This document shows positions 55,003 to 62,904 of a stretch of 64,000 bases of DNA, one piece after another. The stretch is from positions 99,796-163,795 of the forward strand of contig JAKSKN010000005.1 in NCBI GenBank assembly GCA_024401695.1, written 5' to 3'. Numbering within the stretch: the stretch's first letter is position 1; each line of letters starts with the position of its first letter. The stretch comes from Bacteroidales bacterium. GTDB taxonomy: Bacteria > Bacteroidota > Bacteroidia > Bacteroidales > UBA932. A program made the position numbers and the translations under genes. The notes under the pieces were generated by a model. The model had not been told where the DNA came from, did no database searches, and was given only the letters and a program-made list of their open reading frames with translations.

Positions 55003-55694
55003 AGTACGTTCCTTCAATCGCCTTTGAGGAGATGTCAGGCTCCGCAAAGGGTGTGACTGCGGCAAAGACCCGTGGTCGCAAGTACATCCGCAACCGCGGA
55101 TACGGTAATGCTTCAGGGACTTCCAGCCAGGCGTCCGTGAAGGCTATTTTCAAGCAGCTGTCACAGGCTTGGCAGGGGCTCACCAACGCCCAGATCCTCG
55201 CCTGGAACTCTGCCGCTCTCTCTGCTGAGGCCAAGTCTGTCCTCGGTACCAAGACCAAGATCACCGGAAGCAACCTCTTTATGAGGCTCAACTACTGGGT
55301 GGTCTTCTGTGGTGGTGACATCCTCACCCTCCCTCCGACTCTGTCCGGTGTCGATGCTCCTGCAGCAGCGACCCTCGCACTGTCAGACGAGGCATTCACC
55401 CTCACTCTGGCATCAATCCCTTCTGTCACCACCAACCTCAAGCTCGTCATCTGTGCTTCCGAGCCACAGAGCAACGGCATCAGCAAGGCGTACGCAAAGG
55501 CTGCGGAGTTCATCGCTCCTCAGACTCCCGTCACCACTGCTATCGCTCTCAAGACTGCGTACGACAACAAGTACGGCGCTCCTTCAGAGGGCAAGCCAAA
55601 GGTGTTCGTGAAGTACTTCTACGTCAACACGGCCACCGGCGAGAAGTCTGGCAACATGCTCGCACTGGCAGTGCTTGAGGCAGACGAAGACTGA
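54999..55694 (+). CDS. DUF6266-like structural-type protein, paralogue 3, UGA-terminated form
   Basis: 231 residues. MKYVPSIAFEEMSGSAKGVT, QLSQAWQGLTNAQILAWNSAA and ITGSNLFMRLNYW are the family motifs; a beta-rich region follows to VLEADED. The frame stops at TGA (55692-55694) but stays open in the same frame for another 147 codons, so a longer product may exist (next entry). Starts inside the spanin-like stop. Confidence 0.65.
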   Translation: MKYVPSIAFEEMSGSAKGVTAAKTRGRKYIRNRGYGNASGTSSQASVKAIFKQLSQAWQGLTNAQILAWNSAALSAEAKSVLGTKTKITGSNLFMRLNYWVVFCGGDILTLPPTLSGVDAPAAATLALSDEAFTLTLASIPSVTTNLKLVICASEPQSNGISKAYAKAAEFIAPQTPVTTAIALKTAYDNKYGAPSEGKPKVFVKYFYVNTATGEKSGNMLALAVLEADED

Positions 55695-56138
55695 GGCCCC
55701 GCTCCGGACACCCCCGGAGGTGGCGACTCCGGGGGCGCGTCCGGGGATGATCCCGGACAAGGTCCAGGGTCAGGCGGTAACGAGCCGGAAAGAGAACCGA
55801 CGATTTATTCAGTCGTAGTCGGCTCAACAGGTGGAGGATACAGCATCAATGAGTATGGCTCATCCAATGCCGTAATGGACACCCAGGCCGATGGCAAGTT
55901 CTTCTTCAGGCTGACCGGACAGAACCTTGATGCGATTCAGTCGCTGAAGGTGGTCTGCAAGGATACAGAAGGCAACTTCATCATATCTGAGCCAGTGCTC
56001 GATGAAGAAGAATCCACAGAGACCGAGTATCGCTACACATTCATCTATGATGGAGATTCGGAAACACTCAAGTACGACTGCATCCTGCTGAATGGAGAGA
56101 TAAAATTCTGGGCGTACGGTTCAACCTACATGCTCTAA
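55695..56138 (+). CDS. In-frame extension behind UGA: Gly/Pro linker and C-terminal domain
   Basis: Continues the frame of the previous gene without a gap: a flexible linker (GPAPDTPGGGDSGG and on, about 36 residues), then a beta-rich domain of about 110 residues (TIYSVVVGSTGGGYSIN, FFFRLTGQNLDAIQSL, FIYDGDSETLKYD) that ends GSTYML at 56138. The first ATG inside it is at 55875, well within the domain, and no ribosome site precedes it. Best explained as a readthrough extension or as one gene with a nonsense mutation. Confidence 0.6.
   Translation, partial: GPAPDTPGGGDSGGASGDDPGQGPGSGGNEPEREPTIYSVVVGSTGGGYSINEYGSSNAVMDTQADGKFFFRLTGQNLDAIQSLKVVCKDTEGNFIISEPVLDEEESTETEYRYTFIYDGDSETLKYDCILLNGEIKFWAYGSTYML
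55704..55744 (+). promoter_or_regulatory. Strong stem-loop nine bases after the UGA
   Basis: CCGGAC (55704-55709) and CCCCCGGAG (55711-55719) pair with CTCCGGGGG (55727-55735) and GTCCGG (55739-55744); loop GTGGCGA. No T run follows, so it is not a terminator. Position and strength resemble readthrough-stimulating stems. Confidence 0.6.
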
Positions 56139-56176
56139 GCCGCAACATCAGAAAGCCGAAAGGCTGGTAACAAATG

Positions 56177-56211
56177 CCCTCCGTAGAGAAATCTGCGGAG
56201 GGTTGTTGTTT
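56177..56211 (+). terminator. Rho-independent terminator after the structural-like block
   Basis: CCCTCCG (56177-56183) and CGGAGGG (56196-56202) with an 12-base loop, then TTGTTGTTT. It ends the operon that includes the readthrough extension. Confidence 0.75.
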
Positions 56212-56263
56212 GTATATTCGTATCTGAGCAGCAGAAACGGTTCGAGGAACCGGTGCTGATATG

Positions 56264-56335
56264 AAAAACTAAACCCGGTAGCTTGAATTGCTTCAGGGGC
56301 TATCGGGAATCAACGATGCAAATGTACGAATAATA
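56264..56335 (+). repeat. 72-bp direct repeat, copy 1
   Basis: Identical to 58745-58816. It contains a hairpin CCCGGTAGC...GCTATCGGG. Preceded by another hairpin (CGGTTCGAGGAACCG). Here it is followed by the 3' end of antisense abiEii, not by a plus-strand gene. Confidence 0.95.
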
Positions 56336-56380
56336 ACTGATTCAGCAATAGGATATAGGAGTCAGAGACTCAAATCAACG

Positions 56381-57298
56381 TTAACAAGGCGTTTGGCAGA
56401 TCTTCTCCAATTTGTCTGCTTCTTCCTGCAACTTGGAAGGATTGTGAGCCTTGAGATTTTCAAGGTTCTGCAGTTTCCATCTGACTGACGGATAGTTCTG
56501 GAAATATGCAAACTCGAACTTATCCCAGTCCGGTTCAGCACGTTCAAAACTCAGCAGAAACTCTTTATCCTCGGGCGTCAGAATTGCATTTACATCCTTT
56601 ATGAGCTTCGCCCTGGTCTCTTCAAACTCCTCGTATGTAAAAGGAATGTCTGTCATTCCGTCAAACTGATTCACGAGTGCATCCCTCTGGTCGATGAGGT
56701 TCGGCGCAAGCATCTCATGTATTGGTCTGTCACTGCTCAGAAGACAGAACAGGAGGCCTTCTCTCGTCTCTTCAAAAGGAAACTCCATATACTTCACGTC
56801 GAACATATCTCTTGGGTGCTGGCGTGATAGGGCGGCAGCAATCTTACCGCCATAAAGCAAAGTCATCGGGACAATGTCGGTCTCGCAATACAGACCGAAC
56901 TCCTCCTGGGCTTTGTCGCAGACCGGCATTCTTACCACATCTCCCCCAATGATTCCCCTTTTTGCCTGATTTACCTCAATCTTGATCTGGTATCCCTGGT
57001 ATTCGCAAAGCAGTTTGCAGATATCCGGCTTTGCAACGATGTGCATCCCTCGGAATGCCTTTCGCGCTTTGGCCGCAATGGAATCAAGATGCGCGTTAAT
57101 GCTTTTCAGGCTGGTTGCCCTGTCCTCAAGTGGGATATACGTCAAATCTATATCCACCGAATACCGAGGCAGGTCCCGGACGAAGAGATTGATTGCCGAA
57201 CCGCCGTGAACGGCGAAAACACCTTCATCTGTAACAAGGGGAATTATCCTCAAGAGGATTTCAACTTTGCGTGCGTATTCCTTATTCATAGTCTGCAA
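56381..57298 (-). CDS. abiEii: AbiEii-type nucleotidyltransferase toxin
   Basis: 305 residues. Nucleotidyltransferase of the type IV toxin-antitoxin AbiE: GGSAINLF then SVDIDLTYIP give the GS and DxD active site; LLYGGKIAAALSRQHPRDMFD is the second conserved block typical of AbiEii/AbiGii. Such toxins transfer nucleotides to tRNA 3' ends and cause abortive infection. Overlaps abiEi by 17 bases. Full length. Confidence 0.9.
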   Translation of the reverse strand: MQTMNKEYARKVEILLRIIPLVTDEGVFAVHGGSAINLFVRDLPRYSVDIDLTYIPLEDRATSLKSINAHLDSIAAKARKAFRGMHIVAKPDICKLLCEYQGYQIKIEVNQAKRGIIGGDVVRMPVCDKAQEEFGLYCETDIVPMTLLYGGKIAAALSRQHPRDMFDVKYMEFPFEETREGLLFCLLSSDRPIHEMLAPNLIDQRDALVNQFDGMTDIPFTYEEFEETRAKLIKDVNAILTPEDKEFLLSFERAEPDWDKFEFAYFQNYPSVRWKLQNLENLKAHNPSKLQEEADKLEKICQTPC

Positions 57299-58040
57299 GT
57301 TCTGCTGGAATTGTTATCTGGTATTTGCTTATGTATCTGCCGTTTTCGGCAAACAAGTGCTTTCCTGTACCGAGGTCTATCTTTGAAAGGTCAAGAGCCT
57401 TGAACCATTGATGGCCCGCTTTCTCCGCCATATAGAGGAATAGGCGCTTCACCTTTACGGATGAGCAGCACTCAAGAAGTTTCTGCACAAGTTTCGGACG
57501 GAGTGTTGTGAGCATTTCCATCACATAGTACAGGTCGAGCAGGGCGAACTGGGACGGAGCCAGATGCAGGCACTCCATAAATGCCATTTCCGGCCCGGAT
57601 ATCAGCAGCTGGTATCCTTGATAGTCGAGAGTCTCCAACCCTTGCTCACAGGCAAATATGGAGGTCGTGAAGGACTTTACAGTCATATCCCACTCCAGCT
57701 CCGTCAGCCAGGATGGAAGCCTCTGCTCCCTTGAAGTGAACAGATAAGCCTGAGGCTTGCCGATTGCCACGAAATGCGAATAACCCCTCAGATCAAGTGC
57801 GGATATTGCCCCGATATGGCAGGATTTCTTCAACTGAGCATTGTATGAGGCAACGGCTGCATATAATGTCGGCGAGCTGCCTTCCAGTTTATACACACCT
57901 TGCGCTACCCTCTCCAGCCAGCCGCTCCGCACATACAATGACTGCTCCTTCCTGTCTATGCCGTTATCGGCAAGCCAGGACGAGAAATACAGGGAATTCT
58001 GTGGCGTTGAACTCAGTATTTGTTTTATTTTGGTAGCCAT
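57282..58040 (-). CDS. abiEi: AbiEi-type antitoxin / transcriptional regulator
   Basis: 252 residues from the ATG at 58040; upstream codons precede the promoter. The N-terminus is a winged helix (SSWLADNGIDRKEQSLYVRSG in parts), followed by the AbiEi core (GHIGAISALDLRGYSHF, MAFMECL). In type IV systems the antitoxin represses its own promoter and counteracts AbiEii without binding it. First gene of the pair. Confidence 0.85.
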   Translation of the reverse strand: MATKIKQILSSTPQNSLYFSSWLADNGIDRKEQSLYVRSGWLERVAQGVYKLEGSSPTLYAAVASYNAQLKKSCHIGAISALDLRGYSHFVAIGKPQAYLFTSREQRLPSWLTELEWDMTVKSFTTSIFACEQGLETLDYQGYQLLISGPEMAFMECLHLAPSQFALLDLYYVMEMLTTLRPKLVQKLLECCSSVKVKRLFLYMAEKAGHQWFKALDLSKIDLGTGKHLFAENGRYISKYQITIPAELADYE

Positions 58041-58065
58041 AGCGGTAAAAACTACCGCAAATATA
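58041..58065 (-). promoter_or_regulatory. abiE promoter with initial hairpin
   Basis: Minus strand: TATATTTG (58065-58058), then GCGGTAGTTTTTACCGC just before the ATG. The hairpin GCGGTA/TACCGC lies at the predicted 5' end of the message and could be the AbiEi operator. Confidence 0.6.
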
Positions 58066-58289
58066 AACAAAAATTAACAAACTAAAGATAAGTCTGTATA
58101 AATTGCAGTAGGAGGATAAACCTGATGACATCATTCAAACCGCTACAAATTGTAACGGTTTCAAAATCCTTTTTGTACCTTTGCCCCTTGAGGTCTGATG
58201 CCAGACTTCATTTGTTAACACCTGGGCGGTTCCCTCTTCGTGAGAGAATCGCCCTTCTCGTTCTATTTGTTTCATAGAAGTTAGGAGTT

Positions 58290-58334
58290 CTCGCCGAAGA
58301 CCTCGGTGACGCTATCAATTCTGTCCACGGTCTA
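58290..58334 (+). pseudogene. Scrap of an mnmE 3' end
   Basis: Read in frame it gives LAEDLGDAINSVHGL, which matches VAEDLRAAIASLNGIL near the end of intact MnmE at 8 positions of 15 with no gap. It then continues into element-like sequence (TTGGTGGACAA). A leftover of an earlier integration event. Confidence 0.55.
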
Positions 58335-58421
58335 ACTTGGTGGACAAACGGTGGACAATTTTGATAACTCTTTTGCCTTAATTCATTGATTTTCAGAAGT
58401 ATAACTACTGCTTCCATCTGC

Positions 58422-58437
58422 TGCATCGGGAAATAAA
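58422..58437 (+). other. Right attachment site core (attR)
   Basis: TGCATCGGGAAATAAA identical to 22646-22661. Followed by CAGTGAAATTAAATGAAAACGG, similar to the sequence right of the left core. Confidence 0.8.
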
Positions 58438-58702
58438 CAGTGAAATTAAATGAAAACGGGTGAAAACGCCTCTTTTCATTTTTCCCTATAAAACATTCAT
58501 CTATAAGCATTTACCCCACTTTTAGGGCGTAGGTCGATTTTCAGCAGATTTCATTAGAATTCAAGTTGGTGGACAATTTCAATTGTTTTTGGTCCCCGTC
58601 ATCTCTTATTTTCTAACGGAAATAATTTAGACACTATATCCGCGAAAAGACCGATCTGCTTGACTGATCAGCCGGAATTGAACGCGTCTCGAGAAATATT
58701 TG

Positions 58703-58739
58703 TAACTTTGTGAAAGCGGGGCCTTTGAAGCAAGGCCCC
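58703..58739 (+). promoter_or_regulatory. Promoter and hairpin before repeat copy 2
   Basis: TAACTTTG (58703-58710), then GGGGCCTT (58718-58725) pairing with AAGGCCCC (58732-58739). The 72-bp repeat starts five bases later and the DUF3800 gene follows it. Confidence 0.5.
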
Positions 58740-58744
58740 ATATA

Positions 58745-58816
58745 AAAAACTAAACCCGGTAGCTTGAATTGCTTCAGGGGCTATCGGGAATCAACGATGC
58801 AAATGTACGAATAATA
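58745..58816 (+). repeat. 72-bp direct repeat, copy 2
   Basis: Identical to 56264-56335. It forms the 5' leader of the DUF3800 gene; its hairpin CCCGGTAGC/GCTATCGGG would fold in the message. Confidence 0.95.
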
Positions 58817-58825
58817 TTTGGACTG

Positions 58826-59575
58826 ATGAAAGAAAGATTTTATATGTATGTTGATGAGTGTGGGGATCAGAATCTTTCTAACTTCGAGCCCACATTCCCA
58901 ATCTTTTCCCTTTGCGGTATTATTGTCTCAGAGCAGCAGAACAATGCGTTGAAAGAAAAAGTCAATGCAATGAAGAACAGATTTTGGGGAACAGAAGGAA
59001 TAATCCTGCACTCCAGGGATATCCGCAAGTGTCAGAAGGGTTTTGAGATTTTGTTCAACCTTGACGTCAAAAGAGAGTTCTATAACGCTGTAAACGAGAT
59101 TCTTGGAGAAACTGAAGCCTACAAAGTTGTATCCTGCTCTATCCTCAAAGAAGACTACATTCGCCAGTTTGGAAAACTCAACGACGTGTATGCCCAGTCT
59201 CTTTCACACCTTGTGGAGCGTGCAATCTTCTACCTTGATGATTTGAAGATAGAGAACGGTGTTGAACTGGATATCATTGTAGAACAGCGCGGCGAAAAAG
59301 AAGACCAGAATCTCCTGCGTTTCTACAACCGTCTTCGCGACGCCGGTACATACTGGGTATCGACTGAAAGACTACAATCGCATATCAGGAGATTTGACTT
59401 CGTTCCTAAAAGCAAGAATGTTGTTGGACTGCAGATAGCCGACCTGGTTGCATATCCTATCACAAGGCATATCCTCGAACCAGATCTGATAAATCCGGCA
59501 TTCTCGATTCTGGAACCTAATATCTATGAATCAGACGGAAAGAGACTCGGCCTTAAAGTGATACCGCATAAATAA
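58826..59575 (+). CDS. DUF3800 domain protein
   Basis: 249 residues from the ATG at 58826. DUF3800 proteins have an RNase H-like fold: MYVDECGDQN with acidic residues at the N-terminus, IIVEQRGEKEDQ in the middle, and VVGLQIADLVAYPITRHI at the end. They occur often in mobile and defence islands; the activity is not established. The message starts with the 72-bp repeat. An in-frame TTG inside that repeat was not chosen as start. Confidence 0.85.
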   Translation: MKERFYMYVDECGDQNLSNFEPTFPIFSLCGIIVSEQQNNALKEKVNAMKNRFWGTEGIILHSRDIRKCQKGFEILFNLDVKREFYNAVNEILGETEAYKVVSCSILKEDYIRQFGKLNDVYAQSLSHLVERAIFYLDDLKIENGVELDIIVEQRGEKEDQNLLRFYNRLRDAGTYWVSTERLQSHIRRFDFVPKSKNVVGLQIADLVAYPITRHILEPDLINPAFSILEPNIYESDGKRLGLKVIPHK

Positions 59576-59577
59576 AA

Positions 59578-59605
59578 AAAAGAGTTGATAACTCAACCCT
59601 TTTCC
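59578..59605. terminator. Weak terminator after DUF3800
   Basis: GAGTTGATAACTC hairpin with an A run on the left and CCCTTTTCC on the right. It would be stronger on the minus strand, where a T run follows. Confidence 0.35.
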
Positions 59606-59834
59606 AACCGGGGACACCCCAGTCCAATAGAACGATAACTCGCTCGTGTTGCAAATATAAGAAACTTCTTTGAAACTACAAAATTCCCCCTCCCATGTTG
59701 AAAAATAGTGGGATATTTGTTCTATTAGTTTTTCCCGAACTTTGTCGTCTAATGAAAGACTATTGTTAGAGTGACATCGCTTGATTTGCTGCATAAAATG
59801 AATAAATTTGCAAGACAATCATACAGAACCTATT

Positions 59835-60626
59835 ATGAAAAAGATTATCATATCAATTTTTATCGCACTGTTTTCTGTAATATGTTCAGGAAAGGATAAT
59901 GGTGCACTTAAGTTTTTGGGAATTCCCATCGATGGCACAGAATCACAGTTTGCTTCAAAGCTGAAGGACAAAGGATTTACCTATAATTCACTCTCTGAAA
60001 GCTATAAGGGTCAGTTCAACGGGAAAAACGTAGATGTTTATATTCACACAAACCACAATCTTGTGGACAGGGTATATGTCGCTTTCCCTTATACATCAGA
60101 AGAGAGTATTAGAGTTGAATTCAATACACTTCTTGGTCAGTTCAATGATAACGGGAAGTACCTGGACCTCAGCATGAATGAAGAAATACCAGCAGAAGAA
60201 GATATATCGTACGAAATTTCTGTCAACAAAAAACGCTACCAAGCCAGCTTCAGCTATTTTGACCCTGAACAGGATATGGTCGCTTTTATGAACGCTCTTC
60301 TTGATAAGTTCAGTGATTTCTTTACCAAAGACCAGTTGGCCACACTCAAAGAGTATTGCATTAAGGCGATGGATGCTCCTGCTTCAGATCAAGAGTCACT
60401 TCAGGCGGAAGTAATGGCTAAAATGCAGGCTATGGGCCTAGCGCCAAGTGGAGATGAAGCTGCAGATCAAGAAAAGTCCATTCGGTTCCTGATGGCGTAT
60501 TTAGATGGGATGAAATCACTTGCCGATGGCGATGTCTGGTTTATGATACACGAGTACTATGGTCGATTCCAGATAGGCCTATACTACGATAACCGTCACA
60601 ACCAAGCACACGGTGAGGACCTATAA
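59835..60626 (+). CDS. Secreted or periplasmic protein of unknown function
   Basis: 263 residues from the ATG at 59835. Signal peptide MKKIIISIFIALFSVICSG; the Cys near its end could be a lipidation site though the lipobox is poor. The mature part begins LKFLGIPIDGTESQF and is an alpha/beta domain, then a helical acidic region. The same N-terminal type (a short fixed motif about a 'specific' small-domain repeat) is common in Bacteroidota but unnamed to me. Function unknown. Confidence 0.6.
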   Translation: MKKIIISIFIALFSVICSGKDNGALKFLGIPIDGTESQFASKLKDKGFTYNSLSESYKGQFNGKNVDVYIHTNHNLVDRVYVAFPYTSEESIRVEFNTLLGQFNDNGKYLDLSMNEEIPAEEDISYEISVNKKRYQASFSYFDPEQDMVAFMNALLDKFSDFFTKDQLATLKEYCIKAMDAPASDQESLQAEVMAKMQAMGLAPSGDEAADQEKSIRFLMAYLDGMKSLADGDVWFMIHEYYGRFQIGLYYDNRHNQAHGEDL

Positions 60627-60717
60627 CTGTAGCGATCTTTTCTCCAGTGAGCGCATCTTTTTTATGTAAAAGTTAACTGATATCACCTTTGCTTCGCACA
60701 AAAGCTTTATTGTTTAT

Positions 60718-62898
60718 ATGAACCGTTACTTCTACCATAGTTCTATTCCGAATTTTTTTACCGCTCACCCTGATGAGATATGGGCTACCCTATCCCAGAA
60801 TAGCAGGCTGGACGATAATGTCGAGCAGAAGGATTCATGGAGCCACGAGATCAAGTGCCTGAAAGAATCCATGGTCGGACTGGACGGACAAATATTCATG
60901 GAGTATTCTATCCCTCGTCTTGGGAAGAGAGCGGATGTCGTGCTCCTTATCTCAGGTATCGTTTTCGTACTTGAGTATAAGATTGGCGAAAAGGGATTCA
61001 ACCGCGCAGATATCGAACAAGTCTGGGATTATGCCTTGGATATCAAGTATTTCCATGACGCTAGCCACAAGCTAATTATTGCACCAGTATTAGTCGCCAC
61101 TGGAGCTAAAGAAAAGTCTCAAACGATATCGCGTTCATCATATGACCGAGAGGTCTTTGAGCCATTATGCTGTAATGATTCAACACTCCGAAGCGTTATC
61201 GATATCATCGTTGATCAATATGGTGACGATTCAATAAACCTTGATGAATGGGCTGACAGTAAGTTCAACCCTACACCGACTATCATTCAAGCGGCAACAA
61301 CGCTCTATCGCCGGAAGAATACCAAAAATAAATCCATCGAAGATATCACGAGGAAAACGGCATCTGATGCTAGCCTACAGAACACTACCGATGCGGTACT
61401 TAGCATTGTAGAAGAGTCAAAACGTTTGTCACAAAAGAGCATTTGTTTCGTAACGGGCGTGCCGGGTGCCGGCAAGACTTTGGTCGGACTCAATATAGCC
61501 ATCAGCCTATTTGAAGAAAGCAAGGACAAAGAAGCCAGTGAAGACAGGAGTCTAGCCGTTTACCTCAGTGGTAATGGTCCGCTTGTCAAAGTATTGAGAG
61601 AGGCTCTTGCCCGGGATGCCGTAGAGCAGGAAAAGGCTAAGGATCCTAAGACAAAATACAGTAAGACAGAGGCCCATAAGGCAGTCGATTCCTTTATCAT
61701 GGATGTTTATCATCATCGAGATTATGTGATGCAGATGGTCAAGAAACCGATTGAAGAAGGCGCATCGCTGGTAGTCAACGAAAAGGTATCAAAAGATAAC
61801 GGTGCGACATGGCTTCACGAACATGTAGAAATTTTCGATGAGGCACAGCGCAGTTGGACCTATGATCAACTCTCTAATTGGTTGAGCAGAAAGAAAGGCA
61901 TTAGCAATTTCCCAATGTCAGAGCCGGAATTCCTTACTTGGGGATTAGACAAGAAGAATGACTGGGCTGTCATCATTTGCCTTGTCGGTGGTGGCCAGGA
62001 AATCAATACTGGTGAGGCTGGAATTTCTACCTGGCTGCAAGCAATCAATGAAAAGTTCAATGATTGGCATGTTTACTATCCGGACAATCTGACAGAGAAA
62101 GAGTATGCCGATGGAAGGGTCGCCGAACAGATTTCAAAGCTTAGTGATGACCATAAACATGCACATAGCAAATTGCACCTCAAGGCCAGCATGAGAAGTT
62201 TCCGTGCAGAAAACCTCAGCAAATTCGTAAAGGATCTTCTTGATGTGAATATCGATGGTGCAAAGGCTCAGTTCGAAAAACTGAAGAAGGACTATCCTAT
62301 TGTCCTGACACGCAATCTCGATGAAGCCAAGGAATGGCTCAGGAAAAAAGCTAGAGGCACAGAGCGTTATGGACTTCTCGTATCTTCTCAGGCATATAGG
62401 CTGCGTCCACTTTCTATCGATGTGCGGTGCAAGCCTGATACAGTTCATTGGTTCCTTGATGATATCTCCGATATTAGGTCTTCCCTATTCCTTGAAGATG
62501 TCGCGACTGAGTTCGATGTTCAGGGTCTTGAGCTTGACTGGGCAGGAATTGTATGGGACGGTGATATGATATATGATCCAGCCCATTCCGTCCTCTCAGC
62601 AAAGGAACGCAAGAACCATGATCTTACCCAGGACGCATGGACACACCGCTCGTTCACCGGAGGCAAATGGCAAAACATCGTCTCGGACTATCGCCGAATG
62701 TATCAGATAAATGCTTATCGCGTATTACTTACCAGAGCTCGCCAGGGAATGGTTATCTGCGTTCCAGAAGGCAATAACAACCGTAATATAGATGGCGAGT
62801 ACCAGGATCCAACAAGAAAGCCGACATTCTATGACAGCACCTATGAGTACCTGCATGATGTCATTGGTATTCGAAATATCAACGAGATAGAGGAATAG
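60718..62898 (+). CDS. DUF2075 domain ATPase/helicase-like protein
   Basis: 726 residues. The N-terminal part (about 60-180) has a restriction-endonuclease-like core with VLLISGIVFVLEYKIG (candidate D...ExK). The DUF2075 ATPase follows with Walker A VTGVPGAGKTLV, Walker B-like EIFDEAQRSW, and late motifs LTRARQGMVICVPEG typical of superfamily 1 helicases. Such nuclease-plus-DUF2075 proteins are frequent in defence islands. Probable antiviral or DNA-processing role is inferred. Confidence 0.85.
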   Translation: MNRYFYHSSIPNFFTAHPDEIWATLSQNSRLDDNVEQKDSWSHEIKCLKESMVGLDGQIFMEYSIPRLGKRADVVLLISGIVFVLEYKIGEKGFNRADIEQVWDYALDIKYFHDASHKLIIAPVLVATGAKEKSQTISRSSYDREVFEPLCCNDSTLRSVIDIIVDQYGDDSINLDEWADSKFNPTPTIIQAATTLYRRKNTKNKSIEDITRKTASDASLQNTTDAVLSIVEESKRLSQKSICFVTGVPGAGKTLVGLNIAISLFEESKDKEASEDRSLAVYLSGNGPLVKVLREALARDAVEQEKAKDPKTKYSKTEAHKAVDSFIMDVYHHRDYVMQMVKKPIEEGASLVVNEKVSKDNGATWLHEHVEIFDEAQRSWTYDQLSNWLSRKKGISNFPMSEPEFLTWGLDKKNDWAVIICLVGGGQEINTGEAGISTWLQAINEKFNDWHVYYPDNLTEKEYADGRVAEQISKLSDDHKHAHSKLHLKASMRSFRAENLSKFVKDLLDVNIDGAKAQFEKLKKDYPIVLTRNLDEAKEWLRKKARGTERYGLLVSSQAYRLRPLSIDVRCKPDTVHWFLDDISDIRSSLFLEDVATEFDVQGLELDWAGIVWDGDMIYDPAHSVLSAKERKNHDLTQDAWTHRSFTGGKWQNIVSDYRRMYQINAYRVLLTRARQGMVICVPEGNNNRNIDGEYQDPTRKPTFYDSTYEYLHDVIGIRNINEIEE

Positions 62899-62904
62899 AA
62901 TCCT

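Larger units (their letters stand above)
22646..58437. mobile_element. Integrated element of about 35.8 kb at the 3' end of mnmE
   Basis: Bounded by a 16-bp identical core (TGCATCGGGAAATAAA) at 22646-22661 and 58422-58437. The left boundary is the end of intact mnmE, and a tyrosine integrase gene begins 200 bases inside. Contents in order: integration and replication genes, a split small gene with an IS66 copy, a TerY-P/Hxs operon, a lysis/structural-like block, and AbiE. I see no terminase, portal, major capsid, relaxase or type IV secretion gene. It could be a phage satellite, a decayed prophage or another integrative element. The right end was chosen by the core match; sequence beyond it resembles the left end again, so islands are in tandem. 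Confidence 0.82.
58066..58744. other. Non-coding junction zone between two islands
   Basis: No gene is supported. It holds a plus-strand TACCTTTG box near 58177, a hairpin GGGCGGTTC...GAATCGCCC near 58225-58255, the mnmE-like scrap (58290-58334), the right att core (58422-58437), a second copy of the element's left-end sequence (about 58438-58590, with GTTGGTGGACAATTTC), a promoter box TAACTTTG (58703-58710) and the hairpin GGGGCCTT/AAGGCCCC (58718-58739). Confidence 0.7.

Noticed and set aside
55692-55694. UGA as a sense codon across the genome
   Set aside because: Other genes in the window end at UGA (birA, psd-like neighbours, NERD), so a changed genetic code is not supported; local readthrough or mutation is.
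58769-58825. TTG start for DUF3800 inside the 72-bp repeat
   Set aside because: The same peptide would also start at copy 1 without a real gene behind it, and the ATG at 58826 fits the DUF3800 N-terminus.
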